Assembly (NCBI RefSeq): GCF_049389645.1
Contig: NZ_CP186540.1
Coordinates: 620,001-684,000 of the forward strand
Source of the DNA: Alkalibacterium sp049389645
GTDB lineage: Bacteria > Bacillota > Bacilli > Lactobacillales > Carnobacteriaceae_A
Direction of reading: 5' to 3'
Length of the DNA stretch: 64,000 bases
A model generated the notes under the pieces. It did not search any database, was not told where the DNA came from, and saw nothing but the letters and a program-made list of their open reading frames with translations. A program made the translations under genes and the position numbers. Shown piece after piece: positions 36,102 through 43,607 of the stretch (its first letter is position 1; each line of letters opens with the position of its first letter).

Positions 36102-36704
36102 ATGGAAGGATTACTGCTAGGTTTAGGGTTTATCGGTATTGTTTTTGCTATTCTCACACCCTTTTTCAAAAGTGGTGCTGGCTTAGCGCTGATCAGTATG
36201 GCTGCCTACTTTCATTTTATTGGAATTGAGACATGGTTGCCGATTGTTCTATTTACTGCCGGCTTATTGCTCATTGTCTTCGAAATATTTGTACCAGAAT
36301 TTGGTATAGCAGGTATTCTCGGAGTTATCTTGCTGATATTAGGTTTATATTTAACCATCGGTGATTTGGGCCAAACGGTTAGAGATTTGAGTTTATCTGT
36401 CGTCATTACGGCAGGTGTAATAATCTATCTTGTCAAGAATGGCTACTCTTTATCAAATGTCAACAAACTCGTTTTGCAGACTAATTTGCCAATCTCGACA
36501 AGTGATGAAACAGTCGAAAAAGATAAAATAACTGTTGATGCTGAAGGTATAGCGGCTACTGCTCTGCGCCCATCTGGTAAAGCGACTTTTGGTGATGATC
36601 CAACTTTTTATGACGTACTAAGCACAGATGGTCACATTTCAAAAGGAGCATCAGTAATCGTAACCAGAATCACAGGAACAAAAATAACAGTAAGAAAAAA
36701 ATAG
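36102..36704 (+). CDS. NfeD family membrane protein (YqeZ-like)
   Basis: This 200-residue protein has several N-terminal membrane helices (about 3-115) and a C-terminal OB-like NfeD domain (about 145-200, EGIAATALRPSGKATFG ... GASVIVTRITGTKITVRK). NfeD proteins work with flotillin/SPFH proteins in membrane microdomains, and floA follows 15 bp downstream, as with B. subtilis yqeZ-floA. I start at ATG 36102; AAAGGAGG lies 10 nt upstream. It lacks the long ClpP-class protease domain of full-length NfeD. It is divergent from the glycogen operon. Confidence 0.85.
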   Translation: MEGLLLGLGFIGIVFAILTPFFKSGAGLALISMAAYFHFIGIETWLPIVLFTAGLLLIVFEIFVPEFGIAGILGVILLILGLYLTIGDLGQTVRDLSLSVVITAGVIIYLVKNGYSLSNVNKLVLQTNLPISTSDETVEKDKITVDAEGIAATALRPSGKATFGDDPTFYDVLSTDGHISKGASVIVTRITGTKITVRKK

Positions 36705-36719
36705 ACAGGAGAAATGACT

Positions 36720-37709
36720 ATGGATTTAATTAGTAATGGATATATAGGTGTTATAATAACCGCAGCGATAATATTAGTATTGATAAGTGTTTTCCTTCGG
36801 TTTGTACCTGTGGGATTATGGGTCACAGCGTATTTCTCAGGCGTAAAAGTCAGTATCGGTACTTTAATCGGTATGCGTTTGCGTCAAGTCACTCCCCATT
36901 CGATCATTCGTCCGCTTATCAAAGCCACTAAAGCTGGTCTTGATTTATCTGTAAATGATCTAGAAGCACATTATTTAGCGGGAGGAAATGTCAATCTTGT
37001 TATTGATGCACTCATTGCTTCCCACCGCGCTGATATCGATTTAGGCTTTATAAAAGCTGCAGCGATCGATCTGGCCGGACGTAATGTGTTTGAAGCTGTT
37101 CAAATGTCAGTTACTCCAAAAGTCATTGTGACTCCCGACATTGCAGCAGTTGCTAAAGACGGTATCGAAATCATCGCAAAAGCAAAAGTTACCGTCAGAG
37201 CAAATATCGAACGTTTAGTTGGTGGTGCAGGTGAAGATACAATCATCGCTCGTGTTGGTGAAGGTGTCGTTACGACCGTCGGTTCCGCTGATAAACATTC
37301 CGATGTTCTAGAAAATCCAGATATGATTTCTAAAACAGTATTAGGTAAAGGCTTAGATTCAGGTACAGCCTTTGAAATCCTATCCATCGATATTGCGGAC
37401 GTTGACGTCGGCAGAAATATTGGCGCAAAACTCCAAACAGAACAAGCAGAAGCAGACAAAAACATTGCCCAAGCTAAAGCTGAAGAGCGTCGCTCGATGG
37501 CGATTGCTCAAGAACAGGAAATGCGTGCTGAGACTCAGAAAATGCGTGCGAGAGTGGTTGAAGCAGAAGCTGAAGTTCCACTTGCAATGTCAGAAGCTCT
37601 ACGAAGCGGAAACATGGGTGTCATGGATTACTACAAAATGAAGAATGTAAATGCTGATACGGAAATGAGAACATCTATATCTGGTCAGTCAAATAAAGAA
37701 GAAGAGTGA
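36720..37709 (+). CDS. floA: Flotillin-like protein FloA
   Basis: This 329-residue membrane scaffold closely matches B. subtilis FloA (YqfA). It has an N-terminal membrane hairpin (about 5-30), RFVPVGLWVTAYFSGVKVSI, the SPFH domain with HYLAGGNV, TVRANIERLVGGAGEDT and FEILSIDIADVDVG, and a C-terminal EA-rich coiled coil (AQAKAEERRSMA ... VVEAEAEVPLAMSEALR). FloA organises liquid-ordered membrane domains and affects secretion and sensor kinases. I prefer ATG 36720 (8 nt from AGGAG); ATG 36714 is only 2 nt away from the site. It overlaps the next small gene or abuts it. Confidence 0.93.
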   Translation: MDLISNGYIGVIITAAIILVLISVFLRFVPVGLWVTAYFSGVKVSIGTLIGMRLRQVTPHSIIRPLIKATKAGLDLSVNDLEAHYLAGGNVNLVIDALIASHRADIDLGFIKAAAIDLAGRNVFEAVQMSVTPKVIVTPDIAAVAKDGIEIIAKAKVTVRANIERLVGGAGEDTIIARVGEGVVTTVGSADKHSDVLENPDMISKTVLGKGLDSGTAFEILSIDIADVDVGRNIGAKLQTEQAEADKNIAQAKAEERRSMAIAQEQEMRAETQKMRARVVEAEAEVPLAMSEALRSGNMGVMDYYKMKNVNADTEMRTSISGQSNKEEE

Positions 37710-37714
37710 TAAAT

Positions 37715-38131
37715 ATGCCTTTCATATTTGTATGGCTCATTCAACTATTCATCTTTTTTGCTATCGTTTCGTCAGTTGCCTCTTTCTTGACCAAAGCTAC
37801 TAAGAGAGTCAATACTCAAGCAAATCGAACAGATCCAAGTAAGATGGAAGTTCCAATACACAAGGTCGAGACAACGAAACGCAACGAACAGAAACCTGTA
37901 AAAACAAATAATCGTCCCGTTCGTGAAGAAAGATATACTCGAACACCAAGAGTAAGAGACACGATACGTCAAAAAAACAAACCAATGATCAAAGATGTAG
38001 TGACGATAGAAGATCCTTATCGGGCTGCAGAGAAAAAAGTGATATCCACTTTATTCAACAGAAAAAGTTTGAAACAGGCGGTTATTTACAAAGAAATACT
38101 GGATAAACCTATATCCATGCGTGATGAATAA
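37715..38131 (+). CDS. Uncharacterised small membrane-anchored protein in the nfeD-floA operon
   Basis: I do not recognise this 138-residue protein. It has one N-terminal membrane helix (about 3-22). A polar, Arg/Lys-rich linker (about 28-90) follows, then a conserved-looking helical C terminus (TIEDPYRAAEKKVISTLFN ... AVIYKEILDKP). Such an anchor, tether and helix layout suggests a small adaptor at the inner membrane face. The start may be ATG 37715 or GTG 37706, which would overlap the floA stop. In B. subtilis another small gene, yqfB, occupies the same place after floA, but I see no similarity I can vouch for. A terminator follows directly. Confidence 0.7.
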   Translation: MPFIFVWLIQLFIFFAIVSSVASFLTKATKRVNTQANRTDPSKMEVPIHKVETTKRNEQKPVKTNNRPVREERYTRTPRVRDTIRQKNKPMIKDVVTIEDPYRAAEKKVISTLFNRKSLKQAVIYKEILDKPISMRDE

Positions 38132-38136
38132 ACAAT

Positions 38137-38203
38137 AAAAAAGGCTACAAACAAGAGACGCTGACTAGTATAGTCAATCACTCTCTGTTTGTAGCCTTTT
38201 TTT
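38137..38203. terminator. Long bidirectional terminator
   Basis: The arms AAAAAGGCTACAAACA/TGTTTGTAGCCTTTTT enclose a second imperfect stem (GACTA/TAGTC). It lies between the floA-operon small gene and the convergent ArAE gene. Confidence 0.88.
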
Positions 38204-39188
38204 ATCCTGATGGAGAAACAAAGAAATCTCTTTTGATTTCAATGAAGCGTTCAATATCTCTTAAAATTTGAAACAAGGTCGCTCGACTTTCAAATTCATC
38301 TCTAGTTTTCGGCAAATCAGATTGTCTAAAATATCGATACAAGGTGGAAATATGTTCAAGTAATGTCAATCCTGTATTTTTTTCGTGTAGTTGATCAGCA
38401 ATCTCATTAAATAAATGAGCCAGCACTTTGTTCTGTTCAGTTTCAAGTTTTACAGCGGTTATATTTTGAATCATTACTTTTGATAAATCTAGCTGCCGTT
38501 TTCTCATTTGAGTGTAGCGAATGTAATAATCATTTTTATTGGTTAAATGGTTTTCATAATCCATAAAAGCAGTTTTTTCTGTTTCATTCAGCAGTTTTGT
38601 TAATTTACGTGCTTTCGTTTCAAGAGAAATCTGATCTGTATTTTTGAGCAAGTATGAATGAAACAAACCTAGAAACTCACGTAATTCTTCTTCAATTAAA
38701 TCAATTTTCTGATTAAGATCTTTCTCGTAAGAGGGCATCCATAAATTAAACCCAACGGCCACAATTACCCCGATGGCCATTATCAATAACCCGTTCACCT
38801 GCCAATATAACGCAATGCTTTCAGCAACGACAAAATGTGTCACAAGAACGGAACAAGGCGCAATCCCAGATTGAAGATTATAACGATAGGCAATCGGCAC
38901 ATAAAACAGTAAATATAAACTGAAAGATACGACTGAATAACCTAGAACATAAAAAACAATAGAAGCAACAAGAAATGCTAAAATGGTGGAACCTAAGCGT
39001 GCAAACGCAGTGGAAACAGATTCCTGTTTGGTATCAAGAACGCTTAAAATCGCTATGATTCCTGCCGCTAGAGGATACTCAAGATTCAGTGCCTGGGCAA
39101 TAAGTATTGAAATAAATGTAGCCATGACCATTTTTATCGTTTTATTCTTGATAGTCATGCCAGCTGTACTCCTTTTCTTTTCGGTCAT
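38202..39188 (-). CDS. Aromatic acid exporter family protein (ArAE_1, DUF939/YqjA-like)
   Basis: This 328-residue protein has about six N-terminal membrane helices (about 18-155), beginning with KMVMATFISILIAQALNL and AGIIAILSVLDTKQES. This is the PF06081-type signature. A cytoplasmic helical C-terminal domain follows (about 165-320). Family members are thought to export aromatic acids; direct evidence in Gram-positives is thin. It is the last gene after the UbiB kinase, about 40 bp apart and on the same strand, so the two are probably co-transcribed. It ends inside the bidirectional terminator. Confidence 0.82.
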   Translation of the reverse strand: MTEKKRSTAGMTIKNKTIKMVMATFISILIAQALNLEYPLAAGIIAILSVLDTKQESVSTAFARLGSTILAFLVASIVFYVLGYSVVSFSLYLLFYVPIAYRYNLQSGIAPCSVLVTHFVVAESIALYWQVNGLLIMAIGVIVAVGFNLWMPSYEKDLNQKIDLIEEELREFLGLFHSYLLKNTDQISLETKARKLTKLLNETEKTAFMDYENHLTNKNDYYIRYTQMRKRQLDLSKVMIQNITAVKLETEQNKVLAHLFNEIADQLHEKNTGLTLLEHISTLYRYFRQSDLPKTRDEFESRATLFQILRDIERFIEIKRDFFVSPSG

Positions 39189-39228
39189 TTAATTTATAAT
39201 TTTTAATCGTTTATTCCGATTGCCTTCG

Positions 39229-40824
39229 TCATAAGGTCCCCGATTTGATGATCGATATCAGTAACCACAATCCCATTATTCCTGCTCCAATAAATATAAT
39301 AATAGCAAATAACGAAACACCCGTCGCTTCTGCCATCACAAATATTATAGCTGACGCTAAAACTAGAGCTGCAATAATGACCGCAAACACTAACCGATTA
39401 ACCATCTTATTCACTTCACGCCATTTTGATTCAAAGTGAACTAAATCAATATGCACCATAAGTCGACCATTATTAACTGTGTCTAAAGCACGCTTGATTG
39501 AAGACGGTAATTTAATCGAATCTGTTGCTAATTGATAAGCGCTCAGTTTTAATTTTTCAGCTGAAAATGAATCGAGTATTTTTATATCGTCACTTGCCTT
39601 GATATAATTCGATGCAATCTCCATAATATTTATATCAGGATACAAATCACTTACGACACCTTCAATTATGGTTAATGATTTTGCCAATAAAATAAAATCA
39701 TTGGGCATGACCATTTTATATTTACGTGTGACATGCAGGACATCTGAAAAGAAGATGCTTAAGTTTATTTGACCAAAACTTTTAGAGACATAAGACTGAT
39801 AAAAATCATGCAGATCTTCCGAAAAGGCAAACCGGTCAATCTTTTCTTTGGTAATAGCCATCTGCAACAATAAGTTCATTAACTGATCAATGTCTTCAAA
39901 CACTATGGCACGCATCATTTTGATCAAATTATTTTTTACCGTTTCCGATAACTCTCCGATTATCCCAAAATCGATGAAAACAATTTGTTTGTTCCGTAAA
40001 ATAATATTCCCAGGATGTGGATCTCCATGAAAATACCCATCTTTAAATACTTGAGATAAAAACGAATAGACTAGTTTTTCTGCTATATCTTTTTTTACAT
40101 AGCCTTCTTTTCTTATTTCCTGAAGATTTAAACCTCTAATTCCTTCCACATGATCTTCGACAAGAACACGCTTGGACGTATACGCTAAATAAGGTGTTGG
40201 AACCGCTACAGCATCAATTTCAGTATTTAATCGTTTAAATTTGATGAGTGCCTGTCCTTCATTTCTAAAGTCCAGTTCTCTTTTTGTCGTTTCTTCAATT
40301 TCTTTAACGGCTGCTTCAACGTCTACCAGCATTTCCTTAACTGCTTCCGGAGCCATAGAAACAATACGTGAAAACAATTTAATATCGCGAAGTAGATTTT
40401 CTTCAATTTCTGGACGTTGTACCTTAATGACGACATCTTCCCCAGATAGCATTCTGGCTTTGTGGACTTGTGCAACAGATGCACTGGCTATCGGTGTTTC
40501 ATTGACCCATTCAAACACATCTGAAAGTGGTTCCTTGAAGTCTTCTTCAAAGATTCTCTCTATTTCGGAATAGTTAAAAGGAGGGGCATCATCTCTCAGC
40601 TTGGACATTTCTCTTATGTAACTCGGAGGCAATAAATCTTGACGTGTCGATATGATCTGACCAATTTTTATAAAACTCGGTCCAAGCTCTTCAAAAGCTA
40701 AGCGCAAGTTTGTTGCATCCTGTTCCTTATGCTTCGTCCTTACACGTGTACGGTAAATATGACCAAAACCATAAGATGCCAAAACGCTGGCGATCTCTGT
40801 TAAACGTTCCCGATTGCTTTTCAT
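39229..40824 (-). CDS. ABC1/AarF/UbiB atypical kinase family protein
   Basis: This 531-residue protein has the UbiB-type atypical kinase fold. KxGQ motif KIGQIISTRQDLLP lies near residue 55. The Ala-rich nucleotide loop is IASASVAQVHKA (about 111-122), and the catalytic residues are in YFHGDPHPGN and VFIDFGIIG. Two membrane helices close the C terminus (about 470-525). UbiB proteins support isoprenoid-quinone biogenesis in proteobacteria. In this lineage, which may make menaquinone or none, the role is unknown. A phasin-like gene lies upstream, with a terminator-like hairpin in between. Confidence 0.88.
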   Translation of the reverse strand: MKSNRERLTEIASVLASYGFGHIYRTRVRTKHKEQDATNLRLAFEELGPSFIKIGQIISTRQDLLPPSYIREMSKLRDDAPPFNYSEIERIFEEDFKEPLSDVFEWVNETPIASASVAQVHKARMLSGEDVVIKVQRPEIEENLLRDIKLFSRIVSMAPEAVKEMLVDVEAAVKEIEETTKRELDFRNEGQALIKFKRLNTEIDAVAVPTPYLAYTSKRVLVEDHVEGIRGLNLQEIRKEGYVKKDIAEKLVYSFLSQVFKDGYFHGDPHPGNIILRNKQIVFIDFGIIGELSETVKNNLIKMMRAIVFEDIDQLMNLLLQMAITKEKIDRFAFSEDLHDFYQSYVSKSFGQINLSIFFSDVLHVTRKYKMVMPNDFILLAKSLTIIEGVVSDLYPDINIMEIASNYIKASDDIKILDSFSAEKLKLSAYQLATDSIKLPSSIKRALDTVNNGRLMVHIDLVHFESKWREVNKMVNRLVFAVIIAALVLASAIIFVMAEATGVSLFAIIIFIGAGIMGLWLLISIIKSGTL

Positions 40825-40847
40825 TGACTTGCCTCCTTTCTAAAAGA

Positions 40848-40886
40848 TAAAAAGTGGTGCTGACCAAGGATATGATCAACACCACT
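40848..40886 (-). terminator. Terminator-like hairpin between the phasin-like gene and ubiB
   Basis: The arms AGTGGTG.TGA and TCA.CACCACT are followed by T5 on the minus strand. It is probably a partial terminator, since the ubiB-like gene begins 25 bp further on with a strong GGAGG site. Confidence 0.7.
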
Positions 40887-40890
40887 AACC

Positions 40891-41193
40891 TTATGCATCA
40901 GTAGATTTATTATCTAGTTTTCTTTCCAGTTCTTTTACTTTTTCCTCTAGATCATCTATATCCTGTCTTTGAGCCACATTCATTTCCAGCAATACCGCCT
41001 CGAGTGTTTCTTTATCTTGTGATGTCAGGGTGCTGTTTTTCTTCTGTATCAATTCTTCGGTTAATTTTTTACCCTCAGATACGGTCAACTTCCCACGACT
41101 GACTAGTTTGTCTACTTGTTCAACAGCTTTATCAAATGCTATGGCGGTAGATCCAACTCCAATCAACAGTGCTTTTCTGATATCTTCTAACAT
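40891..41193 (-). CDS. Phasin-like coiled-coil protein
   Basis: This 100-residue helical protein begins MLEDIRKALLIGVGSTAIAF, with an amphipathic segment. It continues VDKLVSRGKLTVSEGKKLTEELI, a pattern shared with small proteins annotated as phasin or polyhydroxyalkanoate synthesis regulators. It ends in a heptad coiled coil (LEEKVKELERKLD). No PHA genes are in the window, so a granule function is doubtful. Its regular pairing with an AarF/UbiB gene in lactic acid bacteria suggests a joint role at the membrane; this rests on recollection of genome neighbourhoods. Confidence 0.72.
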   Translation of the reverse strand: MLEDIRKALLIGVGSTAIAFDKAVEQVDKLVSRGKLTVSEGKKLTEELIQKKNSTLTSQDKETLEAVLLEMNVAQRQDIDDLEEKVKELERKLDNKSTDA

Positions 41194-41281
41194 ATTAAAA
41201 CCCCTCTCGTTAATTTACAATTGTATTATATCATTCATTTCTTCTGATGTCAGATTTTTAGAACAGAAGAAATAAAACCAA

Positions 41282-42193
41282 TTAAGGTACTGTATTTCCT
41301 GCAGCGCGATAGATGCTATACCATTCTTCGCGTGTTATAGATACTCCTGATGCTTTGGAATAATTTTTTATTCTTTCTGGCGTCATCGTTCCTAAAATGA
41401 CTTGCATTTCAGCCGGATGACGAAGTAACCAGGCAATGGACATGGCTTCATTATCTAGACCATATCGTTCGCCAACTTCTGTCAGTTTGTCATTCACTTC
41501 TTGATACTCGGGATTATTCAAGAAGACACCTTTTTCACTGTGAACAGGTGACCATGGTTGAACAGTCATATTATGAACACGGCTATAATCCAATATAGCA
41601 CGGTCATGATCAATTGAATTTTCATTTTTAGTGTTTACGTGCACACCCGCATCAATCATGCCTGTATGCATCACACCCAATTGAAGTTGATTGGCTATTA
41701 AATCTTGTTTGACATATTTTTTCAACAGTTCAACTTGAAGCGGACTATGATTGCTTACCCCAAAATGTTTTACTTTACCTGATGAGTGTAATATATCGAA
41801 AGCTTCTGCTACTTCTTCTGGTTCCACTAAAGCATCTGGACGATGGAGCAGAAAAACATCTAAGTATTCTGTATCTAATCGATCGAGTATTTTTTCTACT
41901 GATTCAATAATATGATTTTTAGAAAAATCATAAAATCCAGAGCGAATCCCAGCTTTTGACTGTAACAATATATCTTCTCTTTTAATAGATGTTTTCTTTA
42001 AAGCTTGTGAGAAACGCTTTTCGGATTCTCCTTTTCCGTATATATCAGCATGATCATAAAAATTTATACCTTCATTATAGGAAGTTTGGATTACTTTAGC
42101 TGCATCTTCAAGACTCAACTTATCCATACGCATACACCCTAAAGCGATTTCAGAAACATTTAAATCTGATTGACCTAATTTTATTTTTTTCAA
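41282..42193 (-). CDS. Aldo/keto reductase (YdhF-like)
   Basis: This 303-residue NAD(P)H-dependent oxidoreductase shows the AKR catalytic tetrad: Asp and Tyr in FYDHADIYG, Lys in LLQSKAG and His in FLLHRPD. The cofactor region is GTMTPERIKNYSKA. The binding site GGAGG lies 7 nt before a TTG codon at 42193, and the family's conserved N terminus begins there, so I use the TTG start; an in-frame ATG at 42301 would add 36 poorly conserved residues. It is monocistronic, and the physiological substrate is unknown. Confidence 0.86.
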   Translation of the reverse strand: MKKIKLGQSDLNVSEIALGCMRMDKLSLEDAAKVIQTSYNEGINFYDHADIYGKGESEKRFSQALKKTSIKREDILLQSKAGIRSGFYDFSKNHIIESVEKILDRLDTEYLDVFLLHRPDALVEPEEVAEAFDILHSSGKVKHFGVSNHSPLQVELLKKYVKQDLIANQLQLGVMHTGMIDAGVHVNTKNENSIDHDRAILDYSRVHNMTVQPWSPVHSEKGVFLNNPEYQEVNDKLTEVGERYGLDNEAMSIAWLLRHPAEMQVILGTMTPERIKNYSKASGVSITREEWYSIYRAAGNTVP

Positions 42194-42398
42194 TGTAAAC
42201 CCTCCAAAAATATTAATATATCTTAATTGTACACTCTTTATTTGAATAATGCTAAAATTACACAGATAGAAACAATTGACTTTCAAATTCAAATGTGACA
42301 AACATATGACAAAAAGGTTACTTATTTTAAATTAGTGTAAATGTGACTAAAAAGTGTCGAACCCTATTGCTTTTTTTAAAAAACTATCTAAAATAGTA

Positions 42399-42420
42399 AT
42401 TGTAACAAATTGTTCACAAT
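42399..42420. promoter_or_regulatory. 22-bp palindrome over the spx promoter
   Basis: ATTGTAACAAATTGTTCACAAT is a palindrome over 22 bp with one mismatched pair (arms ATTGT.AACAA / TTGTT.ACAAT). It covers the -35 box and most of the spacer of the putative spx promoter, as an operator would. Confidence 0.55.
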
Positions 42421-42428
42421 GTTCTAAT
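42400..42428 (+). promoter_or_regulatory. Probable promoter of spx
   Basis: -35 TTGTAA, a 17-bp spacer and -10 TCTAAT lie about 56 bp before the spx ATG. Confidence 0.5.
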
Positions 42429-42484
42429 TATCTTAACCTGTGTACATACACTCTCAATGAGACTTTTGAAAGGGGTCATAACTT

Positions 42485-42895
42485 ATGATTACATTATACG
42501 TATCTCCAAGTTGTACATCTTGCAGAAAAGCTAAAGCATGGTTAGAAGAACAGGACTTACCATTTAACGAAAAAAACATTTTTCATGAACCGTTAACTAA
42601 GAATGAGATCAAACAGATACTTAGTTTGACAGAAGAAGGTACGAGTGAATTGATTTCTTACCGTTCACAAGCGTATCAAACTTTATCTGTTGATATTGAA
42701 GACTTATCTATGAATGAATTACTGGAATTATTCACTGCACAACCTAGTTTGATTCGTCGTCCAATTATTTTAGATGACAGACGCTTACAGATTGGTTATA
42801 ACGAAGAAGAGATCAGATGCTTCTTACCAAGAAAAATTCGTGAAATCGAACTTGCTGAGATCCATCGTCAACTAGCTGTTGACGACTCTGCCTAA
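42485..42895 (+). CDS. spx: Spx-type redox-sensing transcriptional regulator
   Basis: This 136-residue ArsC-like protein carries the redox switch Cys10-Thr-Ser-Cys13 (SPSCTSCRKA) at its N terminus. It has the Spx-type central helix (LTEEGTSELISYRS) and the RPIILDDRRLQIGYNEEEIR region. Spx binds the alpha-subunit C-terminal domain of RNA polymerase and activates thiol-stress genes; in Bacillus its level is set by ClpXP. The retained CxxC indicates the disulfide-sensing form. It is a single-gene unit with a palindrome over its promoter. Streptococcal SpxA1/SpxA2 homologues mean a second copy may exist elsewhere. Confidence 0.92.
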   Translation: MITLYVSPSCTSCRKAKAWLEEQDLPFNEKNIFHEPLTKNEIKQILSLTEEGTSELISYRSQAYQTLSVDIEDLSMNELLELFTAQPSLIRRPIILDDRRLQIGYNEEEIRCFLPRKIREIELAEIHRQLAVDDSA

Positions 42896-42896
42896 G

Positions 42897-42930
42897 AAAA
42901 ACGAGTAGATTGATCATCTACTCGTTTTTC
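42897..42930. terminator. Bidirectional terminator after spx
   Basis: The stem AAACGAGTAGAT/ATCTACTCGTTT is flanked by T runs on both strands, between convergent spx and the YrhK-domain gene. Confidence 0.92.
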
Positions 42931-42941
42931 TTAGTGCTTTC

Positions 42942-43406
42942 TTAATAATAGTCGTTGTTCCCACTATCTATTTCTTCTGATTCGTCCTCACTTTCTCCAT
43001 TATCAGTTTTCACTTCAACTTCTTTCGTCGGCTTATCTTTTTTACTTGATTCTCCATTCTCATTATCTTCACCTAATACTTGTTCTCTGTAGTCTTTTTC
43101 CTTGTAGAAAAAAACATTATGTGTAATTCTCAATATCGGTCTCATGAGCAGGAAAAAACTAGCAAAGATATACAAATAGCTTCCCACTAATTCAAGCTCT
43201 GTGAACGTTTGAACCAGGCTCCCTGATAAATATAGTACACCAGTAATTATATCGTTAGTTAAAGAAATGATCGTATAGTAATTTTGAAAATATAATCGAA
43301 ATCCCCCGACTTTTACAATGACATCTGAATCTTTAGCAGGATCGACATCATGTTCTTTTGTCTCGATTTGAGGTTTAGGAGGTTTAGGAGGCATTTTAGG
43401 TTTCAT
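42942..43406 (-). CDS. YrhK-domain membrane protein
   Basis: This 154-residue protein has a Pro/Lys-rich start (MKPKMPPKPPKPQ). A core of about 75 residues (30-105) resembles the YrhK domain: GGFRLYFQNYYTIISLTND, then two membrane helices, then FFLLMRPILRITH. The C-terminal tail (about 112-154) is very acidic and probably disordered. YrhK proteins are uncharacterised; the B. subtilis namesake lies among stress-related genes. The domain call rests on pattern recall. Confidence 0.65.
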   Translation of the reverse strand: MKPKMPPKPPKPQIETKEHDVDPAKDSDVIVKVGGFRLYFQNYYTIISLTNDIITGVLYLSGSLVQTFTELELVGSYLYIFASFFLLMRPILRITHNVFFYKEKDYREQVLGEDNENGESSKKDKPTKEVEVKTDNGESEDESEEIDSGNNDYY

Positions 43407-43447
43407 TATTTTTCACCTTTCACTAGACTAATTATTTATAGAATAGC

Positions 43448-43493
43448 AAAAGAAATGAAGCAAGTCATCAGATATGACTTGCTTCATTTCTTT
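43448..43493. terminator. Perfect 20-bp hairpin upstream of the YrhK gene
   Basis: AAAGAAATGAAGCAAGTCAT pairs perfectly with its complement across a 5-nt loop. Short T runs flank it on both strands. It is a second terminator behind the ribose operon, or the end of an unannotated small RNA. Confidence 0.7.
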
Positions 43494-43545
43494 AATAACA
43501 TTATTTTGCTTCGCATAATCCATTCATATTTATACAAAAACATGC

Positions 43546-43583
43546 AAAAAAAGAACTCGTAATTTTAAACGAGTTCTTTTTTT
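43546..43583. terminator. Terminator of the ribose operon
   Basis: The stem AAAAAGAACTCGT/ACGAGTTCTTTTT with an 8-nt loop and T runs lies 25 bp past the rbsB stop on the minus strand. Confidence 0.9.
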
Positions 43584-43607
43584 GTAATCTAACTATTCTG
43601 TTTGAAC

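Noticed and set aside
40891..41193. Phasin-like protein as evidence for polyhydroxyalkanoate storage
   Set aside because: No PHA synthase or depolymerase is present, and glycogen genes serve storage in this window.
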